Source: a virus. From it: a stretch of 28,731 nucleotides of DNA. The notes beneath the pieces are model-generated. The model was not told the origin of the DNA. It saw only the letters and a program-made list of their open reading frames with translations, and made no database searches. This document shows positions 1 to 8,045 of the stretch, in pieces; position 1 is the first letter of the stretch, and every line of letters begins with the position of its first letter. The position numbers and the translations under genes are program-made. Location of the stretch: IMG/VR virus record IMGVR_UViG_3300023284_001594, positions 1 to 28,731 of that record, one strand, 5' to 3'.

Positions 1-585
1 ACCGCATCCAATGCCGCAGGTGGGATAGATGTGGATTCTGGAACCGGGGGGATAGCCATAGATTCCACGGGTGCTGTTTCTATTGACGCAGCAGCAGCCT
101 CTAACTTCACTGCGACTGGTGCCTTTGATGTCACCCTTTCCTCTACTCTGGGATCAATGATCGTAGATGGTGGAGAAGCCGTCGGAGATGCGGTTCAAAT
201 AACAGCTTCTGATGCAGCCGGTGGTATAGATCTGGTAGCTGGAACAGGCGGAATTGATTTTGCCGCCGCTGGTGCAATGAGTATGACTCCAGCTACAGGA
301 ACTTTCGCTGGTGCCGCCGTAACTATTAATGCCAATCTCGGGGTAGCTACCTTCACGGGTCAAACAACCGGTGCAGGGGCTCAAGCAACCTTCACGATTA
401 CTAATAGCACGGTAGCTGCAACTTCAGCAATCTTCGTATCGGTGAGTAATGTTGGGGGGAATGATGCTCGTATGACTATCGAACGGGTCCTTCCAGCAGC
501 TGGTAGCTTTCAAGTCATGACCCAAAACAATGGTGCTGCCGCTCTCAACGGGGACGTCCTTATTTCATTCTGGAGATTCGCTTAA
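1..585 (+). CDS. Tail-fibre-like repeat protein, 5' truncated by window edge
   Basis: The frame is open from base 1, so the start lies outside the window; about 194 residues are visible. The protein is rich in Gly, Ala, Thr and Ser, with short beta-type repeats of the kind GGID-x-x-x-GTGGI and ASDAAGGID, as seen in phage fibre shafts. The last ~85 residues (GQTTGAGAQATFTITNS to the end) are less repetitive and end in ISFWRFA, plausibly a C-terminal tip or trimerisation domain. It heads a run of fibre-like genes. Role as a virion fibre is inferred from composition and context; no receptor specificity can be read. Confidence 0.7.
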   Translation, partial: TASNAAGGIDVDSGTGGIAIDSTGAVSIDAAAASNFTATGAFDVTLSSTLGSMIVDGGEAVGDAVQITASDAAGGIDLVAGTGGIDFAAAGAMSMTPATGTFAGAAVTINANLGVATFTGQTTGAGAQATFTITNSTVAATSAIFVSVSNVGGNDARMTIERVLPAAGSFQVMTQNNGAAALNGDVLISFWRFA

Positions 586-598
586 CAATTAATTTAAC

Positions 599-630
599 TA
601 GCCCTTCTCATTAAAAATTGAGGAGGGCTA
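599..630 (+). terminator. Strong hairpin after the first fibre gene
   Basis: A 12-bp inverted repeat (599-610 with 619-630, one G.U pair) with an 8-nt A/T loop lies just after the stop at 585. There is no U-run behind it, so it may be a processing or stability element rather than a true intrinsic terminator. Confidence 0.4.
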
Positions 631-685
631 TAGTGTGGGTGAATTTATTAATCATATACCCCCGAATGGGGTGAGGAGTAGATAT

Positions 686-910
686 ATGGAATTAAAGAGT
701 GCTGTTCAGTTTAGTAAGGAAGTAGAAGGCCGTTTATATACGTTTACTATGGCAGCAAATGCTCCAGTTGGTGAAGCATATGATGTGCTGTTTGATTGCC
801 TGAAAAAAGTGATTGAAATATCCAATAAGAATGTTGAGAAGATGGCGCGCGATGAAGAAGAAAAAGCTGAAGAAGCCGCCGTACAGGATGCCGTTCAAGC
901 AGCTAATTAA
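686..910 (+). CDS. Small phage protein, unknown function
   Basis: 74 residues starting MELKSAVQF. The ATG at 686 is preferred over an upstream in-frame GTG at 635 because GAGGAG (673-678) lies 7 nt before it. The centre (YTFTMAANAPVGEAYDVLF) looks like a compact domain; the last 30 residues are a charged Glu/Lys/Ala helix, probably coiled. It sits alone between fibre genes, so a virion or fibre-accessory role is an inference. Family not identified. Confidence 0.6.
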   Translation: MELKSAVQFSKEVEGRLYTFTMAANAPVGEAYDVLFDCLKKVIEISNKNVEKMARDEEEKAEEAAVQDAVQAAN

Positions 911-968
911 TTAATGGGTCCGCGTGGGCCCACTTCAAGCATGCTAAGCCAGCGAAGCTGTCTGTTTT

Positions 969-981
969 CAGGTTAAACCTG
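969..981. promoter_or_regulatory. Perfect 13-bp palindrome with GGTTAA core
   Basis: CAGGTTAAACCTG lies 27 nt upstream of the start at 1008, inside the 97-nt gap after 910. It shares the GGTTAA half-site seen near the two divergent promoters at 8416-8441 and 12749-12761. A second hairpin (TGGGTCC/GGGCCCA, from 914) lies in the same gap. Function unknown. Confidence 0.3.
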
Positions 982-1007
982 TTTAAATTTATGCCCGGAA
1001 GGTAACA

Positions 1008-1361
1008 ATGAGTACATATTCGTTAGCTATACGATGGCGTCCCGAAACACTCAGGTCGCTTGCTTTTGGTGGGATCAGTGGGACGTTCGCAGCTGTAGGA
1101 GCTGTTCTAGCTAATCCCATTAGTTCTTACAAGATTTCCAATGATACCGACGCCAATTTGATCATCTCCTACGACGGAGTAAATGATCATGAGTTTGTAG
1201 CCTCAAATAGCTTCGTGTTGTTTGATGCTGGTGCCAATAAAAGTAATAGAGGCCAAGGACTCTTTTTGTCACAAGGTGATCGGCTATTTGTTAGGCAAGA
1301 AGTAGGTGCTCCGACAAGTGGAAATGTCTATTTCAGTGTCTATTTTGCTTCAACGAACTGA
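1008..1361 (+). CDS. Small virion-type protein
   Basis: 117 residues, start supported by GGAAGG about 8 nt upstream. The N-terminus (YSLAIRWRPETLRSLAFG) is followed by an all-beta stretch with NDTDANLIISYDGVNDH and a C-terminal VYFSVYFAS strand. It resembles, from memory, small beta-sandwich proteins found beside fibre genes in metagenomic tailed phages; this cannot be confirmed here. Its position between fibre genes suggests a tail or fibre-attachment component. Confidence 0.6.
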   Translation: MSTYSLAIRWRPETLRSLAFGGISGTFAAVGAVLANPISSYKISNDTDANLIISYDGVNDHEFVASNSFVLFDAGANKSNRGQGLFLSQGDRLFVRQEVGAPTSGNVYFSVYFASTN

Positions 1362-1369
1362 GGTAGATC

Positions 1370-1885
1370 ATGAGCCAATCAGGAATTTTAAATGTAGCTG
1401 GAGGCACAGCGGTTGTTCTTTTCTTAACAGGAGATACCGGTGGTGCTGTTGGTCCTACCGCCAATAATATAAACATTGTAGGAGGCTCGGGCATAACCGT
1501 TGCAGGTACTCCAGGCACTTCAACTCTCACTATTAATTCATTAGGAACAGAAGCTACTGTTACTACTACCGATGCCACGCCCACAGTTATTTTCACACAA
1601 ACATTAGCAGCTTCAGAAGCCGCATATATGGAAGTAAGGATTATTGCAGCCGAGGCTGACTATAGTTCAGCTATTGGAGGAGGATTCTCATCTACTATCC
1701 GAAGAGCAGCTGCTGGTGGTGCTGCTTGTGCAGGTGGTCCACATGGAAACATCCTCGAAGATACGGCTGGAATGCCAGATGTAGATTTCAATGCAACGGG
1801 AAATGATATCCAGGTATTGGTAACTGGTGTAGCAGCTACCACCTATAATTGGCGTGCATTTGTACGTGTAACTTTTGATAACTAG
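1370..1885 (+). CDS. Short tail-fibre / receptor-tip protein
   Basis: 171 residues. Residues ~20-55 carry the module LTGDTGGAVGPTANNINI-x-GG, nearly identical to LTGDVGGAVPPTANNINI in the large fibre at 4491-6506, so the two share a shaft segment. The C-terminal ~110 residues form a different beta-rich domain (TQTLAASEAAYMEVRI to WRAFVRVTFDN) that looks like an alternative tip. Start is the ATG at 1370 after GAGGTAGATC; the gap to the previous gene is 8 nt, so they are probably one operon. Confidence 0.7.
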   Translation: MSQSGILNVAGGTAVVLFLTGDTGGAVGPTANNINIVGGSGITVAGTPGTSTLTINSLGTEATVTTTDATPTVIFTQTLAASEAAYMEVRIIAAEADYSSAIGGGFSSTIRRAAAGGAACAGGPHGNILEDTAGMPDVDFNATGNDIQVLVTGVAATTYNWRAFVRVTFDN

Positions 1886-1894
1886 GGGTAGGCA

Positions 1895-4111
1895 ATGGCA
1901 GAAAAATTAAGATTAAGGTCGAATGGTAACGGAGATGTCTATCTCTATGTAGAAGATTCCACAGATGCTTCATTTGCAGCAGGAGGAGACAACGCCACTA
2001 ACGTATTTGCTATGAACACGTCGGTATCTGCTGATGTGATGCCTGCTGGCGCTACAGCAAATCTTACGTTTGCACCGGGAGCTAATGGGGATGTTACCCT
2101 ACGGCCCCACGGAACAGGCGACACGTTATTTGATACGGGGGACGCTCAAGTAGTTGCGGGAAATTTAGTTATACCCACTCCCAATGTAGGTCTTACACAG
2201 GGAGCGTTATTTGTTAGTACTAATCGATTCTTGCACAATTTTGGTGTCAATAATGTGTTTTTAGGAATTGGTGCGGGTAACACCTCTCACAACATAGTTA
2301 CTTCAGCAAACAATGTTGCTTTGGGATTTAATGCGCTGCCCGCATTAACGACTAATGCACGTGGTAATATAGCAATTGGACATGTAGCCATGTTCAGTTC
2401 AACTACCTGTCAAGCTACTACAGCGGTAGGACCCAACGCATTGGATTCTCTCATTACTGGAGATAATAATTGTGCGATTGGAGCTTCTTCGGGAACTAAT
2501 TTAATTACCGGAGCTGACAACACTTTTTTAGGTACCGGTTCAGGCAGCCTTTTAACTCTTGCTGACTCGAGCAATGTATGCATTTCTAATGACGGAACAG
2601 TCGGAGATAATAATACGATGCGTCTTGGCACACAAGGAGCGGGCGCAGGTCAACAAGATACTACCTTTATCGCTGGGATACACAGTGTTACTCCAGTTAA
2701 TCCAGGCCAACAACTTGTTATTATTGATAACACGGGCCAAATGGGCTCCACTGCTGGTGGTGCATTCACGACCGATACCTTTAGTACAGATGCAGGAAGT
2801 GCAGTACCTGCTGCGGGTATAATCACCATGGCTGGAGGTAGCAACCTCGGGTCTACGGGAGCTGGATCAACAGTTACCTTTAATTTAGATAATACCGTAA
2901 GCATCTCAGGATCTATGACTGCCGGAACCGGTTTAACTGCTACAACGGGAGATATAACCGCAGATGCGGGCGATGTAGTAGCTACGGCTGGTGATTTAGA
3001 AGCCACCTCTGGTCTTCTTGTAATGCCTGTAACAAATACGGCCATTGATGAAGGAGCTATCACCCTAGGTGGTACTCGTTTTATGCACGCTCGTGGTACT
3101 GACAATGTATTTTTGGGATCTGGAGCTGGTAATGCGACGTTTACGGTAGCAGGATGTGAATTCAATGTTGTAGCAGGTCAGGATGCGCTCACTGCTATGG
3201 CTACTAACTGTAGAAATAATGTGGTACTTGGCAGAAATGCTATGACAGCTGCTACTGATTCTAGAGGGAATGTAGCGATAGGATTTAATTCGTGTATTGC
3301 CCAATTAACACAATTAGCAAATACCGCTGTAGGTCAAAATACTCTTACGGTTGCAACTACTGGAGCAGGGCTAAATACTGCTATAGGTCAAGGTACTTTA
3401 GCTTTGGTTGTTACCGGAGATTCTAATACAGCTCTCGGAACTGGAGCTGGAGGTGCTTTAACCACTTCTGATTCAGACAACATATGTATCGGGCATGCAG
3501 GGGTTGTAGGCGACAATAATATTCTTCGTATTGGTACTCAGGGTACAGGAGCTGCACAGCAAGATACTACATTTATAGCAGGCATTGTTGATGTTGCAGT
3601 TACCAATGATGGCATGGTCATCATCGATTCAGCCGGTCAGTTGGGTTCTCAAGTAGAACTTGTTATGCCGGAGAACCCAGCCTTCCTAGCCTATAACTCT
3701 GTTACTGATGCCAACGTTACCGGTGATGCAACCACCTTTACCGTGGATTTCGATACTGAAGTTTTTGACCAAGGAGGTGATTTTGCTGCTGATACTTTTA
3801 CAGCTCCTGTTACAGGAAGATATCAGCTGAACGCTACCGTTAATGTGAATGGGATAACAACCGCGATGACGACTGGTAACATTATCATAGCTACCTCTAA
3901 TGATAGTTACAGAACTGGCCAATTGGATGTAGGAAATGTGTTAGATGGTACGTCAGCTGCATATCAATTTAGTTTAAGCGTATTAGCTGATATGGACGCG
4001 GCCGATACATCAACCGTAACTGTTGCGTTAGTAGGTGGTGCGTTGGTGGCAGATGTAGTGGGAGGAGCAACTACACTATTCACAAATTTTTCAGGATATT
4101 TAGCAAGTTAG
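1895..4111 (+). CDS. Large adhesin-like fibre: two YadA-head-like modules plus C1q-like tip
   Basis: 738 residues. Two homologous modules (residues ~109-290 and ~393-580) each begin RF-x-H-x-x-G-x-x-NVFLG-x-GAGN and contain many N-x-A-x-G repeats (NVALG, NIAIG, NTAVG, NTALG) typical of YadA-like trimeric beta-roll heads. Each ends GTQG-x-G-x-x-QQDTTFIAGI. Between them lies the STDAGSAVPAAG module shared with the 4491 gene. Residues ~594-738 resemble a C1q/TNF-type jelly roll (FDTEVFDQGG, FTAPVTGRYQL, FSGYLAS). Expected to be a homotrimeric fibre or adhesin on the virion; receptor unknown. SD GGGTAGG precedes the ATG. Confidence 0.8.
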   Translation: MAEKLRLRSNGNGDVYLYVEDSTDASFAAGGDNATNVFAMNTSVSADVMPAGATANLTFAPGANGDVTLRPHGTGDTLFDTGDAQVVAGNLVIPTPNVGLTQGALFVSTNRFLHNFGVNNVFLGIGAGNTSHNIVTSANNVALGFNALPALTTNARGNIAIGHVAMFSSTTCQATTAVGPNALDSLITGDNNCAIGASSGTNLITGADNTFLGTGSGSLLTLADSSNVCISNDGTVGDNNTMRLGTQGAGAGQQDTTFIAGIHSVTPVNPGQQLVIIDNTGQMGSTAGGAFTTDTFSTDAGSAVPAAGIITMAGGSNLGSTGAGSTVTFNLDNTVSISGSMTAGTGLTATTGDITADAGDVVATAGDLEATSGLLVMPVTNTAIDEGAITLGGTRFMHARGTDNVFLGSGAGNATFTVAGCEFNVVAGQDALTAMATNCRNNVVLGRNAMTAATDSRGNVAIGFNSCIAQLTQLANTAVGQNTLTVATTGAGLNTAIGQGTLALVVTGDSNTALGTGAGGALTTSDSDNICIGHAGVVGDNNILRIGTQGTGAAQQDTTFIAGIVDVAVTNDGMVIIDSAGQLGSQVELVMPENPAFLAYNSVTDANVTGDATTFTVDFDTEVFDQGGDFAADTFTAPVTGRYQLNATVNVNGITTAMTTGNIIIATSNDSYRTGQLDVGNVLDGTSAAYQFSLSVLADMDAADTSTVTVALVGGALVADVVGGATTLFTNFSGYLAS

Positions 4112-4119
4112 GAAAAAGA

Positions 4120-4431
4120 ATGAAAATTTCAGTAAATGATCAAGAACTATACACATTGAGTGACGTTAAAAAACAAGTTATTTGTAATGACATATCGTTG
4201 GATGTGTTGGATCAAGATTTAAAGAGGCGCCTTGAGTGGGTTCTCATGCACAAGTATGAACAATGCATGAAGAAATTGCGCAATCAGTGGATGCCCAAGC
4301 TCAAAGGACGCGTTGAATCAATTCCATTAGATGATGATGCATTTGCTCAGCTGATATTCAGCCAATCAGATTATAAAGATCGTAAAGCTCGTGATCTAGA
4401 AAATGTACCAGCTGAAATTGTAGTCCCTTAA
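4120..4431 (+). CDS. Small phage protein after fibre gene, unknown
   Basis: 103 residues, mostly alpha-helical and charged (LKRRLEWVLMHKYEQCMKKLRNQW), unlike the beta-rich neighbours, with ALAQ-like segment AFAQLIFSQSDYKDRKARD near the end. The ATG is 8 nt after the fibre stop. A fibre chaperone or regulatory role would fit the position, but that is a guess; family not identified with certainty. Confidence 0.65.
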   Translation: MKISVNDQELYTLSDVKKQVICNDISLDVLDQDLKRRLEWVLMHKYEQCMKKLRNQWMPKLKGRVESIPLDDDAFAQLIFSQSDYKDRKARDLENVPAEIVVP

Positions 4432-4455
4432 AAACTTCGTTTGTTAGGAGAGTCA

Positions 4456-4497
4456 ATGGCAAAGCCTGAAGAAGTCCGGAGGACGAAGACATGGTAA
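4456..4497 (+). CDS. Possible 13-residue leader peptide MAKPEEVRRTKTW
   Basis: An ATG with its own ribosome site (TAGGAG, then 5 nt) opens a 13-codon frame whose TAA overlaps the start of the next gene (ATGGTAA at 4491-4497). The peptide therefore covers the strong GGAGGA site of the large fibre gene, an arrangement suited to translational coupling. It may also be a chance ORF. Confidence 0.3.
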   Translation: MAKPEEVRRTKTW

Positions 4498-6506
4498 AGA
4501 GGCGTACAGGACTAGATCCTTTAGCTTATATGGGTGTAGAGCCTTCTATGCCTGCACAGTTTGTGCGTGAATCTCGCGTTCCTACAACCACCGATTACGA
4601 CGGTTTTAACATTGGCACCGTGTGGCTGGTAATGGTAACAAATCAAGTTTTTATGTTGGTAGATAAATCCAACCTTATCGGTACTTGGCGCGAATTTACC
4701 GCCGGCGTTGGTGCAATTAATACACTTACTGGAGATGTAGGTGGCGCTGTTCCGCCCACAGCTAATAACATAAATATTCAAGGCGGAGACCATTTTGTCT
4801 TTACTGGTAACCCGGGAGCGTCAAGTTTGACATTGACCTCTGATGGTACCGTAGCTACGCAATTCGATACAGATGCAGGAAGTGCAATCCCTGCTGCTGA
4901 CATTCTACAAGTATTGGGTGGTGCAGGAGTGGCTACCGCAGGAGCCGGAAATACAGTTACTATTAGCGCGGCCGGAAGTGTAGCAGTTCAAATTGATACT
5001 GATGTAGGTGGTCCCGTAGTCCCGGTAGCAGGGGTTCTCGAAGTTTTTGGTGGCAATAATATAACCACCACAGGTGTAGGTAACAGAGTTACGGCTGATC
5101 TTACGGGCACAACAGATTTTGCAGTTCAAAGAGGTAATGCTGGAGGAAGTTTAACCTCTGTACCTGTGGGTCTAGATGGCCAGGTCATCATTGGTGCCAC
5201 AGCGGCCGCACCACTTTTTGCGACTATGACCTCTACAGGCGGCACAATTATATTTACTCCTGGAGCTAACACGTTAAATCTAGAAAATGCAGCAACTGCA
5301 GTAGACGTAGTGACGGATGCCGGTACGGCAACTATAGCTGCGGGTATCCTGAACGTGGTTGGGGGTGCAAATATTAGCACGTCTGGTGCAGGGAATACCG
5401 TTACAGTAGTTGTCTCAGGAACAGCAAACTTTAATCCTCAAATGGGTAATGCGACGGGTTCTCTTTCTGATATCGGTACTATGACTGACGGTGATCTCAT
5501 CATTGGATCGACCGGTGTTGCGCCAGCCGTTGCACAATTAACTGCGGGAGTGGGTATCGGGATAGCAAATGCAGCCGGTTCGATTACGATTACGGCTACA
5601 GGAGCTGCTACGGGTGATACTGTTGTTACCACCTTTAATGCTTCTGGGACATGGACACAGAATGCTAATGCCAGATTTGTCATCTTTTATATTTTCAGTA
5701 GTGGTGCTGGTGGTGGTTCAGGCGGACGCGGCGCCACTCGTGGCAATGGAGGTGCAGGAGGAGGAAGTGGTGGTCCTACTGTCTATTCCATTCCAGCTTC
5801 TCTGATTGGCGCTACCGAAACGGTTACTATTGCTGCACTCGCAGCAGGAGGAGCTGCACAAGCTAGTGATAATAGCAGTGGAAATGCCGGCACTAATTTT
5901 AATATAAGTACGTTTGGAACTACCTTTCCTATTCCGGGAGGTATTAACACTACTTCTGGTTTATCTGGAGGAGGGCAAGGAGGAGGAATAAGCACGTCGG
6001 CTCCATCAGGAGGTATATCAGGATTGTCTCAATATCACAATACGCAAGGCTTTGTGAATGGCGGAACGACTCAATCGGGAGGAAGAGGTGGTGTCACGAC
6101 CGGAAGTCGCCCTCAAGTAGGCAACACATTTGTATTTTGTGGGCCCGGTGGTGGTGGCGGTGGCATGTTTGATGGAACTGGATTTTCAGGTGCTGATTCA
6201 CGAGAAGGATCCCTCATAAATCCACCCGGGATTTATACCTTTGGAACAGCCGGTACCGGAGGGGCTACAGGAGTAGCTGGGGGTGACGGAAATGATGCTG
6301 GTACCGAAACAATGCCTTATCATTTAGCTGGTATCGGAGGTGGCGGTGGAGGAGGCCATGCTACCAATCCGGGAGCTGGTGGAGACGGCGGTATTCCCGC
6401 CGGCGCTGGCGGCGGTGGAGGTGGTGTGGTGAATGGTAATCTATCCGGCGCTGGTGGTGATGGGGCTCGCGGCCAAGTTATTGTAATAGAATTTTTAGGA
6501 GCGTAA
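4491..6506 (+). CDS. Tail fibre with glycine-rich receptor tip
   Basis: 671 residues. The N-terminal ~75 residues (PLAYMGVEP, GTVWLVMVTNQVFMLVDK) look like an anchoring domain. Residues ~85-320 contain at least three copies of a ~40-residue beta module, D-T-D-x-G-x-x-(I/V)P-x-A-x-(I/V)L-x-V-x-GG-x-N-x-x-T-x-G-x-GN-x-V-T. From residue ~380 (FNASGTWTQNANARFVIFYIFSSGAGGGSGG) to the end it matches the glycine-rich fibre-tip type, with many GGGGGG runs likely to form polyglycine helices, and a final RGQVIVIEF strand. Probably the main receptor-binding fibre. GGAGGA lies 7 nt before the ATG. Hypervariability of glycine-rich loops is known for T-even adhesins; here it is only suggested. Confidence 0.8.
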   Translation: MVKRRTGLDPLAYMGVEPSMPAQFVRESRVPTTTDYDGFNIGTVWLVMVTNQVFMLVDKSNLIGTWREFTAGVGAINTLTGDVGGAVPPTANNINIQGGDHFVFTGNPGASSLTLTSDGTVATQFDTDAGSAIPAADILQVLGGAGVATAGAGNTVTISAAGSVAVQIDTDVGGPVVPVAGVLEVFGGNNITTTGVGNRVTADLTGTTDFAVQRGNAGGSLTSVPVGLDGQVIIGATAAAPLFATMTSTGGTIIFTPGANTLNLENAATAVDVVTDAGTATIAAGILNVVGGANISTSGAGNTVTVVVSGTANFNPQMGNATGSLSDIGTMTDGDLIIGSTGVAPAVAQLTAGVGIGIANAAGSITITATGAATGDTVVTTFNASGTWTQNANARFVIFYIFSSGAGGGSGGRGATRGNGGAGGGSGGPTVYSIPASLIGATETVTIAALAAGGAAQASDNSSGNAGTNFNISTFGTTFPIPGGINTTSGLSGGGQGGGISTSAPSGGISGLSQYHNTQGFVNGGTTQSGGRGGVTTGSRPQVGNTFVFCGPGGGGGGMFDGTGFSGADSREGSLINPPGIYTFGTAGTGGATGVAGGDGNDAGTETMPYHLAGIGGGGGGGHATNPGAGGDGGIPAGAGGGGGGVVNGNLSGAGGDGARGQVIVIEFLGA

Positions 6507-6507
6507 T

Positions 6508-6867
6508 ATGAAAAATAATCATGCCATAATAGATCCTAAGACAGGTTTAGTACGCAACGTTATTGTCTGGGAAGGAGCCGCATGGTTACCTCCTCACGAC
6601 CACTATGTAGTCCATGACTGTGAAGGAGTGATTGGGGACTACTGGGACCAGGAGAATAACTGCTTTTATACTCCAAACATGAAGCGTCGATTCCGTGATG
6701 AACGCGGCAAGTGTGGAGAGAAGGATCTTGATGGTGCTGAAAAGGAGCGCAAGGTGGAGGATCGATTGCAGAAGATTTATGCTCATGCGGAAAGAAAGTA
6801 TCAATGCAAATATCTTCCTGATCTTACGCAAGTAGACAACCTGGTACCAGAAATCTCTACGGAATAG
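6508..6867 (+). CDS. Fibre-accessory protein, paralogue 1
   Basis: 119 residues, one nucleotide after the fibre stop. The pattern AIIDPKTGLVRNVIVW, then WLPPHDHYVVHD, then GDYWDQENNCFYTPNMKRR recalls small proteins encoded after phage tail fibres (fibre-assembly or tip-associated). It is clearly homologous to its downstream neighbour at 6870-7160: both have VxNVIVW-like and IGDWW/IGDYW segments and FYT-x-N-x-KRR. The C-terminus (residues ~70-110) is a charged helix absent or diverged in the neighbour. Fibre assembly or capping is inferred from position only. Confidence 0.65.
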   Translation: MKNNHAIIDPKTGLVRNVIVWEGAAWLPPHDHYVVHDCEGVIGDYWDQENNCFYTPNMKRRFRDERGKCGEKDLDGAEKERKVEDRLQKIYAHAERKYQCKYLPDLTQVDNLVPEISTE

Positions 6868-6869
6868 TA

Positions 6870-7160
6870 GTGCGTCATATTGTGGTAGATAATGACACAC
6901 GGTTGGTAACCCATATCTTGATATGGAACAACGACATGATCTTACCACCCCCTAACACTTTAATGTTTATGGATGCCAAAGCAGCCATTGGAGATTGGTG
7001 GTGTGAAGATAATGACAGGTTCTACACACACAACCGAAAACGACGCATATGGCTCGGAGATAGACTGGCTGAACAAGAACTATCCGAAGATGAAAAACGT
7101 TTCGTAGGACCCAAATTAGAAGCTGTTTTTAAGAAGGAAGAAGAACATGAACAGATATGA
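6870..7160 (+). CDS. Fibre-accessory protein, paralogue 2
   Basis: 96 residues, GTG start two nucleotides after the previous stop; no convincing SD, so translation may depend on coupling. HIVVDNDTRLVTHILIW, LPPPNTLMFMD, IGDWWCEDNDRFYTHNRKRR align along the whole N-terminal two thirds of the 6508-6867 product. Most likely a tandem duplication that has diverged. The end overlaps the next gene by 14 nt. Confidence 0.65.
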   Translation: MRHIVVDNDTRLVTHILIWNNDMILPPPNTLMFMDAKAAIGDWWCEDNDRFYTHNRKRRIWLGDRLAEQELSEDEKRFVGPKLEAVFKKEEEHEQI

Positions 7161-7380
7161 TTTGTCTATGATGTTAGCGACATTCGCTTTAATCCTAGTT
7201 GCAATATTGATGGGATGTAGACCGTGGAACTTGCTCAAAAAGCAGGGTCGTGAAAAAATAGATATAGATATTTCCGTTGACTATTGCCAAAGAGGAACAG
7301 ACGAGTCTGGAACGGATGGGGAGAAGTATTGTGTTCCCATTCTGGAATTAGATAACGTTGAAGAAATAGTGCTGGTTTGA
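7147..7380 (+). CDS. Small lipoprotein-like membrane protein
   Basis: 77 residues. A hydrophobic helix (residues ~7-22, MMLATFALILVAILMGC) ends in LMGC, close to a lipobox, followed by a soluble Asp/Glu-rich tail with two further cysteines. It could be an outer-membrane lipoprotein such as an o-spanin or a superinfection-exclusion protein, or simply a single-pass membrane protein; nothing separates these. AAGGA-type SD lies in the end of the preceding gene. Confidence 0.55.
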   Translation: MNRYDLSMMLATFALILVAILMGCRPWNLLKKQGREKIDIDISVDYCQRGTDESGTDGEKYCVPILELDNVEEIVLV

Positions 7381-7405
7381 TTATTCATCACTACTCTCCT
7401 TTTTT

Positions 7406-7437
7406 CCACCTCCGGAGCCATGAGGCTCCCGGGGTGG
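7406..7437. terminator. Hairpin between convergent transcription units
   Basis: A 14-bp stem with one G.U and one mismatch and an ATGA loop lies between the plus-strand fibre operon and the minus-strand ERF operon. A T6 tract precedes rather than follows it on the plus strand, so it is not a textbook terminator on either strand; position argues for a bidirectional stop. Confidence 0.45.
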
Positions 7438-7457
7438 ATTTACGCATTCAGGCTTAG

Positions 7458-8045
7458 TTATTTTTTGAGCTTTAATATTTTTTCAAGATACTGGATTGCG
7501 TATTGGCATTTCTGGTCAGCCAGGTCGTTGAGATCGGTTACATCATTATGTTCGTACACTTGTTGTAATATCCGGCTTGGATTGCTGGTCTGCTTGATGA
7601 GCTCTTGAAGACGTTCAATGCTATACATTGAAGCAGGTTTTCCGCTCTGTTCCTTAATATGATCCTGCTCCCCTTGACCGTCATCGTCCTTTGAAGGAAG
7701 AGCCAGCAGGCAACGGATAGCATCTTTCTTCATATAGGTAGTGGCTATACCGAGTCCTTGGTTACCAGGCTTCTCGCTCACCACAAAACATTCATCTACT
7801 ATAGAGTCCCCACTTTCAAGATGTTCAATTGTAGTTCGCATACATTGCATGCCATCCTGAACGAATCGTTCATGACTCACCATACATCCCTGCTTGTCTA
7901 AAGGATCTATAACTCCATTATAGATATCATTAATGGTAGCGTACTCATACTTTTGGTGAGTGTTCTTTCCCGAGCTTTTAATTTCCATCTCTTTGCGAGC
8001 TTTGTGCATCGCTATCTTTACGGGCCTTCTTTTATCTTTACTCAC
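7458..8045 (-). CDS. erf: ERF-family single-strand DNA annealing protein
   Basis: 195 residues. The ERF (essential recombination function) signature is visible: KYEYATINDIYNGVIDPL at residues ~33-50, a central beta region, then QGLGIATTYMKKDAIRCLLAL ending in SKDDDG (residues ~96-123). ERF proteins anneal complementary single strands for phage recombination, repair and circularisation. The C-terminal ~70 residues are helical and probably bind partners. The ATG overlaps the stop of the upstream gene (ATGA), so the two are translationally coupled. The RusA gene at 12865 would supply the matching junction nuclease. Confidence 0.85.
   Translation of the reverse strand: MSKDKRRPVKIAMHKARKEMEIKSSGKNTHQKYEYATINDIYNGVIDPLDKQGCMVSHERFVQDGMQCMRTTIEHLESGDSIVDECFVVSEKPGNQGLGIATTYMKKDAIRCLLALPSKDDDGQGEQDHIKEQSGKPASMYSIERLQELIKQTSNPSRILQQVYEHNDVTDLNDLADQKCQYAIQYLEKILKLKK

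Noticed and set aside
2650-3165. 171-residue minus-strand ORF (and other long minus ORFs within 1300-6000)
   Set aside because: Opposite-strand shadows of repetitive, Gly/Ala/Thr-rich fibre genes; no ribosome site or recognisable domain, Pro/Val-rich composition expected from the complement.
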